From Halosimplex halophilum (GTDB taxonomy: Archaea > Halobacteriota > Halobacteria > Halobacteriales > Haloarculaceae), in assembly GCF_004698125.1 (NCBI RefSeq), contig NZ_ML214298.1, positions 827,972 to 891,971 of the forward strand: 64,000 bases of DNA, in the 5' to 3' direction. Each line of letters opens with the position of its first letter. Positions within the stretch are counted from its first letter, which is position 1. The translations under genes were made by a program, and so were the position numbers. Below, in pieces: positions 43,657 to 53,214 of this stretch. The notes beneath the pieces were generated by a model. It was not told the origin of the DNA. It was given only the letters and a program-made list of their open reading frames with translations, and made no database searches.

Positions 43657-44874
43657 GTGTTCGGCCCTCCACCCCGCAGAGCGCTCGTCAGATACGCGGC
43701 CGCCTGCCTCCTCGTCGTCGCGGCGACCGGCGCGGCGGCCGCAGCGGCGACGGTCGCCACGGCATCGACGGGTGCGCCCGCCGACGGAGCGAGCGATCCG
43801 GCGGCCGCGACCGCGACACCCACCGTGTCGTCCGGAACTGCCGCCGCGTCGCCCGGGACGCCGACCCCGACGGCGACGCCGCGGCGGTGTCTCGACGACG
43901 AGTACGACCCGCCCGTCCTGCCGGCCGACTGGACGGCGGGGCTGGTCGACCACCTGTCGAGCGAGTCGCTCGACCGGTGGACCGGCGGCCGGATCGCCCC
44001 GGTCGGCGCCGGGGGCGACTGCTCGCTGTTCGTCGCGGACGGCGAGCGCGCGACCCTCTCGGCGACGACCGTCGATCGGTCCCGCGGCGTCGTCACCGGA
44101 ACGCTCGATCTCGGCGCGAACGGCTCGCTCCGGCTGATCGAGGCGGACACCGGGCCGACCGCCGCCGGCGCGGGCGCCGAGACGACCGCCTCGACCGTGA
44201 CCGGCGCCTCGACCTCAACCACGTCGGGCGACGACGGCGCTGCGCTCGCCATCGAGAACCGCGGCCCCGACTTCTCGACCGAGGCTGTCGTCGCGGTCGG
44301 GAACCGGTCCGAGCGGGTCGCGCTCCCGTCGGGCCGGTTCTTCGAGTTCGCGGTGGTCCGGGCGGCCGACGGCGACGTGCGCGTCGCCCTCTGGGGGTCC
44401 GACCGGGTGTGGAACGAGGAGTGGGACGCGACGTTCGACTCGGTCCCCGATCGGGAGTGGCGCGTGCGGGTCGACGGCCGGGCGTTCCTCGACGGCCTCG
44501 CGGTCGGAACCGCCGACCCGGCGACGCCGACGGCCGAACCGCCGGTCGGCGACGACACGCCCACGCCGACGGAGGACCCGTTCCCGGAGTTCCCCGACGA
44601 CCCGGATTCCGGCTTCGAAGACCCCGAGTCCGAACGCTCGGGGGACTCGGCCTTCGCGTCGACGCTCCTCGGGCTGATCGTGATCGGCGTGGGGGCGGTC
44701 ATGGTCCGGTACGCCTACGGGATATCCCGGTTCAGCGAACAGCTGGACGCCATCGGCAGCACGACGCCGGCTCACGAGGTCGAACCCGCCGCCTGGAACG
44801 TCGCGCTCACGAAGATCGGGGGCGGGCTCGCGATCGCCTTCGGGCTCTACCTGGTCGTCTCCGCCCTCCTGTGA
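43657..44874 (+). CDS. Hypothetical exported membrane-anchored protein
   Basis: From a GTG at 43657 the 405-residue protein has a basic N-terminus and signal-like hydrophobic stretch (about 9-35), a Thr/Ala/Pro-rich region, a beta-rich extracellular domain (about 75-280; starts CLDDEYDPPVLPADW), an acidic Pro-rich stalk with TPTPTEDPFPEFPDD, then two C-terminal transmembrane helices (about 333-352 and 382-404). No catalytic motif seen. Two Cys could pair extracellularly. A surface or envelope role is inferred from topology. It is divergent from the sulfatase gene, with a 272-base spacer between them. Confidence 0.65.
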   Translation: MFGPPPRRALVRYAAACLLVVAATGAAAAAATVATASTGAPADGASDPAAATATPTVSSGTAAASPGTPTPTATPRRCLDDEYDPPVLPADWTAGLVDHLSSESLDRWTGGRIAPVGAGGDCSLFVADGERATLSATTVDRSRGVVTGTLDLGANGSLRLIEADTGPTAAGAGAETTASTVTGASTSTTSGDDGAALAIENRGPDFSTEAVVAVGNRSERVALPSGRFFEFAVVRAADGDVRVALWGSDRVWNEEWDATFDSVPDREWRVRVDGRAFLDGLAVGTADPATPTAEPPVGDDTPTPTEDPFPEFPDDPDSGFEDPESERSGDSAFASTLLGLIVIGVGAVMVRYAYGISRFSEQLDAIGSTTPAHEVEPAAWNVALTKIGGGLAIAFGLYLVVSALL

Positions 44875-44899
44875 GGGCGAAGCCGGTCGGACGCCCGGC

Positions 44900-46516
44900 T
44901 CATCCCTCCCCGACCATGCGGTCCTCGTCGTCCCACTCCTTCGCGCGCAGTTCGTACTTCTGGACCTTCCCGGTCGCCGTCGTCGGGAGGTCGTCGACGA
45001 ACTCGACGGCGCGGACGGCCTTGTAGCTCGCCAGCCGGTCGCGGGTGAACGAGGCCAGTTCGTCCTCGAGCGCGCCGGGGTCGTCGGGCTCCCCGTCGGG
45101 GACGACGAACGCCTTGGGCTTCTCGCCCCACTCGTCGCTGGGCGCGGGGATCACGGCCACGTCCGAGACCGCCTCGTGTTCGAACAGCGCGTCCTCCAGC
45201 TCGATCGAGGAGATGTTCTCCCCGCCGGAGACGATGATGTCCTTCTTGCGGTCCTGGATGGAGATCGCGCCGTCCTCGTCGACGGTCGCGAGGTCGCCGG
45301 TGTGGTAGTACCCATCGGCCCGCTCGGAGAAGGCCCGTTCCGTGGCCTCGGGCTTGTTCCAGTAGCCCTCCATCACCTGGTTGCCGCGGACGACGACCTC
45401 GCCGATGGTCTCGTCGTCGCGGGGCACGTCCGCGCCGTCCTCGTCGACGACGCGGACCTCGGTGCCGAGGTAGCCGATGCCCTGTCGCTTCTTGACGGCG
45501 AAGCGGTCGGCGCTGTCGTCGTCGAAGTGCCGGCGGGCGTCGGAGGTGGTGATGAGGGGACCGGTCTCGGTCGCGCCGTAGACGTGTTTGAGGTACCAGC
45601 CGAACTCGTCCTCGACGGTGCGGATGGTCGCCTCCGGCGGCGCGCTGCCGGCGGTCGCAACGCGCACGTCGGCGTCGCCGGTCGTCGCCGGCGCCTCCGC
45701 CTCGTAGTGGTCGATCAGCCGGTTGAGGACCGTCGGGGCGCAGCAGAGGTAGGACACGTCCTCGGCGGCGACGGCGTCGAAGATCCGCTCGGCGTCGACG
45801 CCGCGCGTGCAGACGTGGGTCGCGCCCAGGCCCGTGACCGCGTAGATGTGGCCCCACCCGTTGACGTGGAACATCGGCAGCGTCCACAGGTACGTGTCGT
45901 CGTCGCGGATCTCCTGGTGGACCGAGACCAGGTAGGCGTGCAGCGTCTCGGTGCGGTGGGTCCGCATCACGCCTTTCGGGTCGCCCGTCGTCCCCGAGGT
46001 GTAGTTGATCGTGATCACGTCGTCCTCGTCCATCTCCGGGCGGTCCACGTCGGGGTCGGGTCCGGCGGCGTCGAGGAGCGCGTCGAAGTCCTCCCAGTCG
46101 CCGTCGACCGCGTCTGCCCCGTTCGTCACGAACGTCTCCGTCGGCACGTCGTCGCGGATCGGCTCGATCTTCCCGGCGTACTCGCGGTCGGCGTAGATGG
46201 CGTCGACCTCGGCGTCCGAGAGGATGTACGCGAAGTCGTCGGGCGTCAGCCGGTAGTTCAGCGGCGTGTGGACCGCGCCCAGTTGCATGATCCCGTAGGC
46301 GGCTTCGAGGTGGTAGTGGGTGTTGGGGTCCAGCACCGCCACGCGGTCGCCCTGTCCGACCCCTCGCTCGCGGAGCGCCGCCGAGAAGCGGTCGGCCCGC
46401 TCGCCCAGTTCCTCGTAGGTGTACCGTTCGCCGGTCGTCGCCACGACCGCCTCGTCGCCGCCGTAGTGGCGCCGCGCGCGGTCGAGGAAGTCCGTCACCA
46501 GCAGTGGCTTGTGCAT
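44900..46516 (-). CDS. AMP-forming acyl-CoA synthetase (long-chain fatty-acid CoA ligase-like)
   Basis: The 538-residue adenylating enzyme has the ATP motif INYTSGTTGDPKGVMRTH (about 180-197), KHVYGATETGPLI at about 313-325, HTGDLATVDEDGAISIQDRKKDIIVSGGENISSIELE (A8 motif, key HTGD, RKKD) and a C-terminal catalytic Lys region TATGKVQKYELR. It activates a carboxylic acid, probably a fatty or aromatic acid, to its CoA thioester. A CAATTTATGG box lies about 38 bases upstream. It is divergent from a sugar isomerase-like gene. Chain length cannot be inferred. Confidence 0.9.
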   Translation of the reverse strand: MHKPLLVTDFLDRARRHYGGDEAVVATTGERYTYEELGERADRFSAALRERGVGQGDRVAVLDPNTHYHLEAAYGIMQLGAVHTPLNYRLTPDDFAYILSDAEVDAIYADREYAGKIEPIRDDVPTETFVTNGADAVDGDWEDFDALLDAAGPDPDVDRPEMDEDDVITINYTSGTTGDPKGVMRTHRTETLHAYLVSVHQEIRDDDTYLWTLPMFHVNGWGHIYAVTGLGATHVCTRGVDAERIFDAVAAEDVSYLCCAPTVLNRLIDHYEAEAPATTGDADVRVATAGSAPPEATIRTVEDEFGWYLKHVYGATETGPLITTSDARRHFDDDSADRFAVKKRQGIGYLGTEVRVVDEDGADVPRDDETIGEVVVRGNQVMEGYWNKPEATERAFSERADGYYHTGDLATVDEDGAISIQDRKKDIIVSGGENISSIELEDALFEHEAVSDVAVIPAPSDEWGEKPKAFVVPDGEPDDPGALEDELASFTRDRLASYKAVRAVEFVDDLPTTATGKVQKYELRAKEWDDEDRMVGEG

Positions 46517-46663
46517 GGTATCGCCTCGGCCCCGATATCGGGCGGCGACCCCATAAATTGGATGTTCGATTGTGAACTTCCGGGGCGGTCGAGCGGGGTC
46601 GTACTACTGGCTCTCCTCTCCGGGGGCGCAAGACACACGACCCCGCGCGCCGACCGGCGAGAC

Positions 46664-47503
46664 ATGACCGCACCCCTGCCGATCAGCGGGTTCGCCGACG
46701 AGATCGCCGACGACCTCGACGACCAGCTCGCGACGCTCGAATCGCTCGACATCAGCCACCTCGACCTCCGGGGCGTCTGGAACGAAAACGCGCTCGACCT
46801 CTCGGCGGACCGGCTGGACGCCCTCGAAGCGACGCTGGCCGAGCGCGGCTTCGCGGTCACCTCCATCGGCTCGCCGATCGGCAAGATCGGCGTCGAGGAC
46901 GACTTCGACCCCCACTTGGAGCGACTGGAGCGCGCGCTCGAACTCGCGAACCGCTTCGACACCGACCGTGTACGGGTGTTCTCCTACTACATCCCCGACG
47001 GCGACGACCCGGCGGACCACCGCGAGGAAGTCCTGCGGCGGACCCGCACGGCGGTCGAGAAGGCCGAGTCGGCGGGCGTGACGCTCGTCCTGGAGAACGA
47101 GAAGGACATCTACGGCGACACGCCCGGCCGGATGCGCGACCTGCTGACGACCATCGACTCGCCGCACCTGCGGGCGGTCTTCGACCCCGCGAACTACCTC
47201 GAAATCGGCGTTCGGCCGTATCCCGACGCGCTCCTGCAGGTCGTCGAGTACGTCGACCAGGTCCACGTCAAGGACGCCGAGTTCGGCGAGCGCGGCGAGA
47301 TCCGCCCCGCCGGCGAGGGCGACGGCCGGATCGGCGAGACCGTGGCGGCGCTGCACGAGCGGGGCTTCGACGGCCCGCTGTCGCTGGAGCCGCACCTGGC
47401 GTTCGCGGGGTCGGCCTACGGCTACAGCGGCCCCGAGGGGTTCGAGGCGGCCGCCGGAGCGCTGAAAGACGAACTAGACGAGGCGGGCGTCGAGTACGAG
47501 TAA
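46664..47503 (+). CDS. Sugar phosphate isomerase/epimerase-like TIM barrel
   Basis: The 279-residue AP-endonuclease-2/xylose-isomerase-type barrel has ISGFADEIADDLDDQLATL, SHLDLRGVWNENALDL, TLVLENEKDIYGDTPGRM (metal Glu), AVFDPANYLEIGVRPYPDAL (metal Asp) and QVHVKDAEFGER (HxKD metal site). These proteins isomerise or epimerise sugars using divalent metal. Start at MTAPLPISG; the frame is open far upstream but without homology. Substrate unknown, but nearby sugar-related genes are consistent. Confidence 0.88.
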   Translation: MTAPLPISGFADEIADDLDDQLATLESLDISHLDLRGVWNENALDLSADRLDALEATLAERGFAVTSIGSPIGKIGVEDDFDPHLERLERALELANRFDTDRVRVFSYYIPDGDDPADHREEVLRRTRTAVEKAESAGVTLVLENEKDIYGDTPGRMRDLLTTIDSPHLRAVFDPANYLEIGVRPYPDALLQVVEYVDQVHVKDAEFGERGEIRPAGEGDGRIGETVAALHERGFDGPLSLEPHLAFAGSAYGYSGPEGFEAAAGALKDELDEAGVEYE

Positions 47504-47529
47504 CTTCGGAGAGCGGGATCTGGATGAAT

Positions 47530-47751
47530 CTACGAGTCGTCGGCCTCGTTCCCTGATCCGTTCAGGTCTTCGCGGGCCTCTTTCATGCCTTCGGCAACCC
47601 CAGGTCCGCCGAACCCTGCCATCTCACGGACATCGGACTCGCTCCGGGTGACTGCCAGCCTGCCGAGTAGTTCGTCGAACGTCTCGTCGTCCCGTTTCAC
47701 CGCTTCGAGCTTGCGTTTCGTCTCCTCGGAAATGCGAATGGACGTGGTCAT
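47530..47751 (-). CDS. Ribbon-helix-helix antitoxin-like protein
   Basis: The 73-residue protein MTTSIRISEETKRKLEAVKRDDETFDELLGRLAV is a short RHH domain of the archaeal VapB/DUF7557 type, normally the DNA-binding antitoxin of a VapBC pair. No PIN-domain toxin follows within the downstream 25 bases or the neighbouring gene, so this is an orphan. The acidic tail (about 52-73) would contact the toxin. It could regulate elsewhere or be a relic. Confidence 0.8.
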   Translation of the reverse strand: MTTSIRISEETKRKLEAVKRDDETFDELLGRLAVTRSESDVREMAGFGGPGVAEGMKEAREDLNGSGNEADDS

Positions 47752-47834
47752 ACTGCGTGTGAGGTGATAGAGTCGAGTATAGCTTGCGCCGGCTCGGCCC
47801 AAGAGGTTTACAGCAGCCCGACGGAACCGGACGC

Positions 47835-48680
47835 ATGGCCGGCGACGACGCATCTGGGGCCAGCGGCGAGGACGCATCGACTTCCTCGCATCCGCTGACG
47901 ACCGTCGACGGGTCTGACCGGCCGCTCGTGGGCGCTCTCCTCGCGGCTGCGGCGGCCGTCGCATACGCGGTCGTGCTCGGGTTCGCGATCGAACTGCCCG
48001 ATCCAGCGCAAGCGGCGACGTTCGTCCTGTACTTCGGCGGTCTCGGTGCCGGCGTCGGATTCACTCGCCGACGAGCACCTACGTCGGCCGGGATCGGCGT
48101 GGTCGCCTTCGCGGTCGTGCCGTGGGTGCTGACCTGGGGGTTCGGGCTGAACCGCGGGCGTCCGGGGACAGCACTGTGGTCGGCCGGCGCGATCGCCTTC
48201 GGCGTCTTCCTCCTGGCGTTCGGATCGGAGTCGCTGCTCCGCTGGCCATCGTCCGTCCGGTCGCTGCTGTCCGGACGGGACGCGCTCGCGGGCGGGGCCG
48301 TCGGCGCAGTATCGGCGGTCGCGGTCTTCCTCTCGTGGACCTCCGTTCCGACCACCTACGGGTCCGCGTGGATCCGGGGTATCCACTACGTCGCCGTCGC
48401 GACGCGGGGTCTGTTCCTCGTCGCGGCCGTGACGGCCGCGGTCCTGTTCGCGACCCGGAAGCGGACGGTCGCTCCCGCGCTGCTGGTCGCCTGGGCGTTC
48501 ACCGTTGCCCTCCTCGGCGACGCTCGCGGGACCGCCGTCTGGTCCGCCACGCCGGACTACCTCGCCGAGTTCGGCGTCGTCGTCCTCGCCCTGACGCTCG
48601 CGGCGGGCCTCCTCGAACTCGCCGTGCGTGGGCTTCTCGGCCGCTTCGGCGACTTCGACTCGATACCTGTCGGCCGGTGA
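47835..48680 (+). CDS. Hypothetical polytopic membrane protein
   Basis: The 281-residue protein has an acidic Ser-rich N-terminus (about 1-28) and about eight transmembrane helices to the C-terminus. It lacks motifs of known transporters. A TTTACAG box about 24 bases before the ATG may serve as promoter. It lies directly upstream of mutS, with an 81-base gap that holds a separate promoter, so coexpression is not required. Confidence 0.7.
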   Translation: MAGDDASGASGEDASTSSHPLTTVDGSDRPLVGALLAAAAAVAYAVVLGFAIELPDPAQAATFVLYFGGLGAGVGFTRRRAPTSAGIGVVAFAVVPWVLTWGFGLNRGRPGTALWSAGAIAFGVFLLAFGSESLLRWPSSVRSLLSGRDALAGGAVGAVSAVAVFLSWTSVPTTYGSAWIRGIHYVAVATRGLFLVAAVTAAVLFATRKRTVAPALLVAWAFTVALLGDARGTAVWSATPDYLAEFGVVVLALTLAAGLLELAVRGLLGRFGDFDSIPVGR

Positions 48681-48761
48681 CCCGGCGGCCCCACGCGAGA
48701 CGGCGACCACTTCCGCTCCGGACCCGTAGCCTTTTACCCCGGTTCGGACACACCTCCCTGT

Positions 48762-51551
48762 ATGACCGAGGCGACGGGTATCGTCGGGGAGTTCCTCTCG
48801 CTGAAGGAGGGGACCGACGCCGACTTGCTGGCGATGCAGTGCGGCGACTTCTACGAATTCTTCGCCGAGGACGCCGAGACCGTCGCGGACGAATTGGATC
48901 TCAAGGTCTCCCAGAAGTCCTCGCACGGCTCGTCGTATCCGATGGCGGGCGTGCCGCTGGACGACCTGACCCCCTACCTCTCCGCGCTGGTCGAACGGGG
49001 GTACCGCGTGGCCGTCGCCGACCAGTACGAGACGGCGGACGGCCACGCCCGCGAGATCACGCGGGTCGTGACCCCCGGGACGCACCTCGAAACGAGCGAC
49101 GACGACGCGCAGTACCTCGCGGCGGTCGTCCGCGAGGGCGGGAGCGGCCGCGGCGACAGCGGCGGGAGCGATGGCGACGACGCCACCTACGGCATCGCCG
49201 TCGCGGACGTGACGACGGGGCAGTTCCTCGTCACCGAACAGTCGGGGGCCGACGCGACGAGCGCGGCGCTGACGGAGCTGTACAAGTTCGACCCCGCGGA
49301 GGTCCTGCCCGGCCCCGAGGTCCGCTCGGACGACGACTTTCTGGACGAGATCCGCGAGCGCACCGACGCCTCGCTCTCCTTGCACACCACGGAGGCGTTC
49401 GCGCCGGGCCGCGCCCGGCATCGCGTCCGCGAGCAGTTCGGCGACGAGACCCTGGAGAGCGTCGGCATCGCCGACGCGGAGGCCGCGGTCCGGGCCGCGG
49501 GCGCCGTCGTCTCCTATGTCGACGAGACGGGCGCGGGCGTGCTGGCGTCGATGACGCGCCTGCAGTCGTTCGACGAGTCGGCCTACGTCGACCTCGACGC
49601 GACGACCCAGCGCAACCTCGAACTCACGGAGACGATGCAGGGGGATCGGAAGGGATCGCTGTTCGACACGGTCGACCACACGGTCACGAGCGCCGGCGGA
49701 CGGCTCCTCCGGGAGTGGCTCCAGCGCCCGCGCCGCTCGCGGGCGGAGCTCGGCCGCCGCCAGTCCGCGGTGGCGGCGCTGGCGGAGGCCGCGATGGCCC
49801 GCGACCGGTTGCGCGAGACGCTCGGCGACGCCTACGACCTCGAACGGCTGGCATCGAAGGCCGCGTCGGGCAGCGCCGACGCGCGGGACCTCCGGGCGAC
49901 CCAGGAGACGCTCGCGCTGCTCTCCGCGGTCGGGGATCTGGTCGCCGACAGCGAGCGACTCGCCGACTCGCCGCTGGCCGAGGTGCTCGACCGACCCGAC
50001 CGCGAGGCCGCGGCGGAACTCGCCGCTGATCTGGACGAGGCGCTCGTCGAGGACCCGCCCGGGACGGTGACCCAGGGCGGGCTGATCCGGCCGGGGTTCG
50101 ACCCCGAACTCGACGAGATCATCGACGACCACGAGGCGGCGCTCGACTGGATCGAGCACCTGCCCGAACGGGAGAAGGAACGGACGGGTATCACGCACCT
50201 CTCGGTCGACCGCAACAAGACCGACGGCTACTACATCCAGGTCGGCAAGAGCGAGACCGACGCGGTGCCCGAGGCCTACGAGCAGATCAAGACGCTCAAG
50301 AACTCAGAGCGGTACGTCATCGACGAGCTGGCGGAGAAGGAACGGGAGATCCTCCGGCTGGAGGAGCGCCGCCACGAACTCGAACGGCAGATCTTCGAGC
50401 GGCTGCGCGACCGCGTCGCGGCCCGCGCCGAGGTCCTCCAGGAGACCGGGCGGGCGCTGGCGGAGTGCGACGCGCTGGCGAGCCTGGCCGCCCACGCCGT
50501 CCGCAACGACTGGACCCGGCCGGAACTGTCCGACGGCCGCGAGCTTGTCGTCGAGGGGGGGCGGCACCCGGTCGTCGAGCAGACCACGCAGTTCGTGCCG
50601 AACGACCTGCGGATGGACGACGACCGGCAGTTCCTCATCGTGACGGGGCCGAACATGAGCGGGAAGTCGACCTACATGCGCCAGGCGGCGCTGATCACGC
50701 TGCTCGCACAGGTCGGGAGCTTCGTGCCCGCCCGCTCGGCGCGGGTGGGGCTGGTCGACGGCATCTACACGCGCGTCGGCGCGCTGGACGAGCTCGCGCA
50801 GGGCCGCTCGACGTTCATGGTCGAGATGCAGGAGCTGTCGAACATCCTCCACTCGGCGACCGACGACTCGCTCGTGATCCTCGACGAGGTGGGCCGCGGG
50901 ACCGCGACCTACGACGGCATCTCGATCGCGTGGGCCGCCAGCGAGTACATCGTCAACAACGTCGCGGCGAAGACGCTGTTCGCCACCCACTACCACGAGC
51001 TGACGGTGCTCGGCGAGGAACTGCCGAGCGTCCAGAACGTCCACGTCGCCGCCGAGGAGCGCGACGGCGACGTGACCTTCCTCCGGACCGTCGAGGACGG
51101 GCCGACCGACCGCTCCTACGGGATCCACGTCGCCGACCTGGCGGGCGTGCCCGACCCCGTCGTCGACCGCTCGCGGGAGGTGCTCGACCGGCTCCGCGAG
51201 GAGGAGGCCATCGAGGTCCGCGGGAGCGACGGCGGGTCGGGCACCACCCAGGCCGTCTTCGACCTGAGCAGCGGGCAGTTCAAGACGGGTGGGAACGGAT
51301 CGTCGGCCGGCAGCGAGGGAGCGAGCGACGCCGGGCCGGCGGCCGACGCGGGGACGGGCTCGGGCAGCGAGCAACTCGCCACCGACGGCAGCCACGCGGT
51401 CGAGGGATCCCCCGCCGACACGGGGCCGACGCTCGACCCCGAGGTCGCGGAGGTGCTGGACGAACTTCGGGACCTCGACGTGAACGAGACGCCGCCGGTC
51501 GAACTGATGGCGAAAGTGCAGGACTGGCAGGCGGAGCTGGACGAGGAGTGA
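48762..51551 (+). CDS. mutS: DNA mismatch repair protein MutS
   Basis: The 929-residue protein is a full MutS1. The mismatch-binding domain carries the Phe-x-Glu motif in MQCGDFYEFFAED, the connector and lever domains follow, then a clamp (about 440-560) and an ATPase with Walker A TGPNMSGKST (about 628-637), SLVILDEVGRGTATYDG (Walker B), and the helix-turn-helix dimer region ending FLRTVEDGPTDRSYGIHVADLAG. It recognises mismatches and starts repair with MutL, not seen here. A Ser/Gly-rich insertion (about 830-885) precedes the C-terminal helices. CTTTTACC lies 27 bases upstream. Confidence 0.97.
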   Translation: MTEATGIVGEFLSLKEGTDADLLAMQCGDFYEFFAEDAETVADELDLKVSQKSSHGSSYPMAGVPLDDLTPYLSALVERGYRVAVADQYETADGHAREITRVVTPGTHLETSDDDAQYLAAVVREGGSGRGDSGGSDGDDATYGIAVADVTTGQFLVTEQSGADATSAALTELYKFDPAEVLPGPEVRSDDDFLDEIRERTDASLSLHTTEAFAPGRARHRVREQFGDETLESVGIADAEAAVRAAGAVVSYVDETGAGVLASMTRLQSFDESAYVDLDATTQRNLELTETMQGDRKGSLFDTVDHTVTSAGGRLLREWLQRPRRSRAELGRRQSAVAALAEAAMARDRLRETLGDAYDLERLASKAASGSADARDLRATQETLALLSAVGDLVADSERLADSPLAEVLDRPDREAAAELAADLDEALVEDPPGTVTQGGLIRPGFDPELDEIIDDHEAALDWIEHLPEREKERTGITHLSVDRNKTDGYYIQVGKSETDAVPEAYEQIKTLKNSERYVIDELAEKEREILRLEERRHELERQIFERLRDRVAARAEVLQETGRALAECDALASLAAHAVRNDWTRPELSDGRELVVEGGRHPVVEQTTQFVPNDLRMDDDRQFLIVTGPNMSGKSTYMRQAALITLLAQVGSFVPARSARVGLVDGIYTRVGALDELAQGRSTFMVEMQELSNILHSATDDSLVILDEVGRGTATYDGISIAWAASEYIVNNVAAKTLFATHYHELTVLGEELPSVQNVHVAAEERDGDVTFLRTVEDGPTDRSYGIHVADLAGVPDPVVDRSREVLDRLREEEAIEVRGSDGGSGTTQAVFDLSSGQFKTGGNGSSAGSEGASDAGPAADAGTGSGSEQLATDGSHAVEGSPADTGPTLDPEVAEVLDELRDLDVNETPPVELMAKVQDWQAELDEE

Positions 51552-51572
51552 GGCGTCGCCGAGCGGTCGAGC

Positions 51573-53075
51573 TCACTCGGCGGGCTCGAAGACGCCGAGC
51601 CGTCCGTCCCCGAACCCGGCGTAGACCGTCCCGCCGAACCCCGTGACGGTGAACACCGAGGCGTCCGGCCGGTAGACGGCCCGCGGCTCGCCGGTCGCCG
51701 CGTCGACGGCGAAGAGGCTGGTGAACTCCGCCTTCTCGGGGGTTATCGCCTCGGCGACGAGCGTCTCCGCCGTGGCGGCGGCCGGCCAGCCGTTGTTCGA
51801 GGGGGTGACGAACCGGAACGGCCGGTCGCCGCCGGGGCGGTCGTAGGCGTCGACGGCGTTCATCCGCGCGTTGGTCCGGGTGTACAGCCGCTTCCCGTCC
51901 GCGGAGAGCAGCGGGTCGTGGGCGTAGGCCCGCTCGCGCCAGGCGACGGTCCCGTCGGCGGCGACGGCGGCCACCGACTCGTTCCCGACGTACACCCGGT
52001 CGTCGGTCGGGACGAACCACCGCGCCGACAGCGGGCGCGTCCACAGCGTCTCGCCGCCGGTCGAGAGGCCGACCAGCGAGGAACCGTCGTCGCTCTCGCC
52101 GACCGAACAGACGACGGTGTCGCCGAGGACGGTGGCCAGCCGGACGGGGGCGGCGAGTTCGCGGCGCCACCGCCGGTCGCCGCCCGGTCCGTACGCCGAC
52201 AGCGTCCGGCCGCTGGCGGCGTACACCGCGTCGCTCCCGACCGCGAAGGCAGTCGCGCCCGCGAGCGACGCCGACCACCGCGAGTCGCCGCTACCGGTGT
52301 CGACGGCGTAGACCGTCGTCTCCAGCGGCTCTTCGGGCGTGTCGTGGGTGTGCTCGGGCTCGAAGAACTCCGTGGCGCGGACGACGACGGCGCCGTCGAG
52401 GAAGCCGGCGACGCCGAGGCGCCGCTCGCGCTTGAACGACCAGCGTTCGGTTCCCGTCCCCGCGTCGAGGGCGTGCAGCGCCGTCCACTCGTAGGCGTCG
52501 CCGCGGCCGTGGACGCTGTAGACGGTCCCGTCGCCGACGGTCACGCCCCAGGTGTCTGTCGCGTCGGTCGGTTCGTGGTGTGAGCCCGCCTCGGCCTCGC
52601 CCGCGAACGACTGCACCCAGTCGAACTCCGCCCGACCGGGCGACAGCGCGGCGACAGCCGAGCGGCCGCCGCCGTCGGTGCCCAGCGTGGCGTAGAGACG
52701 GTCTCCGCCCCCGTCGAGCCCGAGCACGTCCGCGTATTCGGTGTCGACCCAGCGGGCGGCGGTCCACCCGGGGAGGTCGCCCGAGACGCGGGTGACGGTC
52801 GCGGGCGGCGACGGCGTGGCGGGGTCGGCCGTCTTCCGGGGTTCGTCGGTCCCCGCGACGGTGGGCGTCCCGTCGGGCCCCGGGGTAGGCGTCGCCGACG
52901 GCGACGGCGTCGGGGCGGCGCCGTCCGTTCCCGTCGATATCGTGTCGTCCGCCCCGGTCGTGGGGGAGCCGTCCGTCGGGGGATCGGTCCCGCTCCCGGC
53001 GTCGCCGTCGCCGAGACAGCCGGTCAGTGAGGCGAGGCCGGCGGCGAGCGCGAGCGTCCGGCGTCGAGTGGGCAT
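51573..53075 (-). CDS. Secreted lipoprotein with PQQ-type beta-propeller
   Basis: The 500-residue protein starts MPTRRRTLALAAGLASLTGC, a twin-arginine-like signal with a lipobox (LTGC) at residue 20, then a Thr/Asp/Gly-rich linker (about 25-95). The body (about 100-500) repeats strands such as LYATLGTDGGGRSAVAALSPG and VYVGNESVAAVAADGTVAW, typical of PQQ/quinoprotein-like propellers with about seven blades. Such domains bind ligands or scaffold proteins at the cell surface. It is divergent from a second propeller lipoprotein at 53215. No PQQ dehydrogenase signature seen. Confidence 0.85.
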   Translation of the reverse strand: MPTRRRTLALAAGLASLTGCLGDGDAGSGTDPPTDGSPTTGADDTISTGTDGAAPTPSPSATPTPGPDGTPTVAGTDEPRKTADPATPSPPATVTRVSGDLPGWTAARWVDTEYADVLGLDGGGDRLYATLGTDGGGRSAVAALSPGRAEFDWVQSFAGEAEAGSHHEPTDATDTWGVTVGDGTVYSVHGRGDAYEWTALHALDAGTGTERWSFKRERRLGVAGFLDGAVVVRATEFFEPEHTHDTPEEPLETTVYAVDTGSGDSRWSASLAGATAFAVGSDAVYAASGRTLSAYGPGGDRRWRRELAAPVRLATVLGDTVVCSVGESDDGSSLVGLSTGGETLWTRPLSARWFVPTDDRVYVGNESVAAVAADGTVAWRERAYAHDPLLSADGKRLYTRTNARMNAVDAYDRPGGDRPFRFVTPSNNGWPAAATAETLVAEAITPEKAEFTSLFAVDAATGEPRAVYRPDASVFTVTGFGGTVYAGFGDGRLGVFEPAE

Positions 53076-53214
53076 GGTCGGAACTATCGCGGGTACCGGA
53101 AAGGGCCTTCTGGAGGGTCAAACGACCGCCGAACGACCGAGCGGCGGGGGCCACCGCCGGACGCAACGGGTCGGACGGGGACGTTTTTGTACGGTCGGGC
53201 CGGGAGTAGCACCC

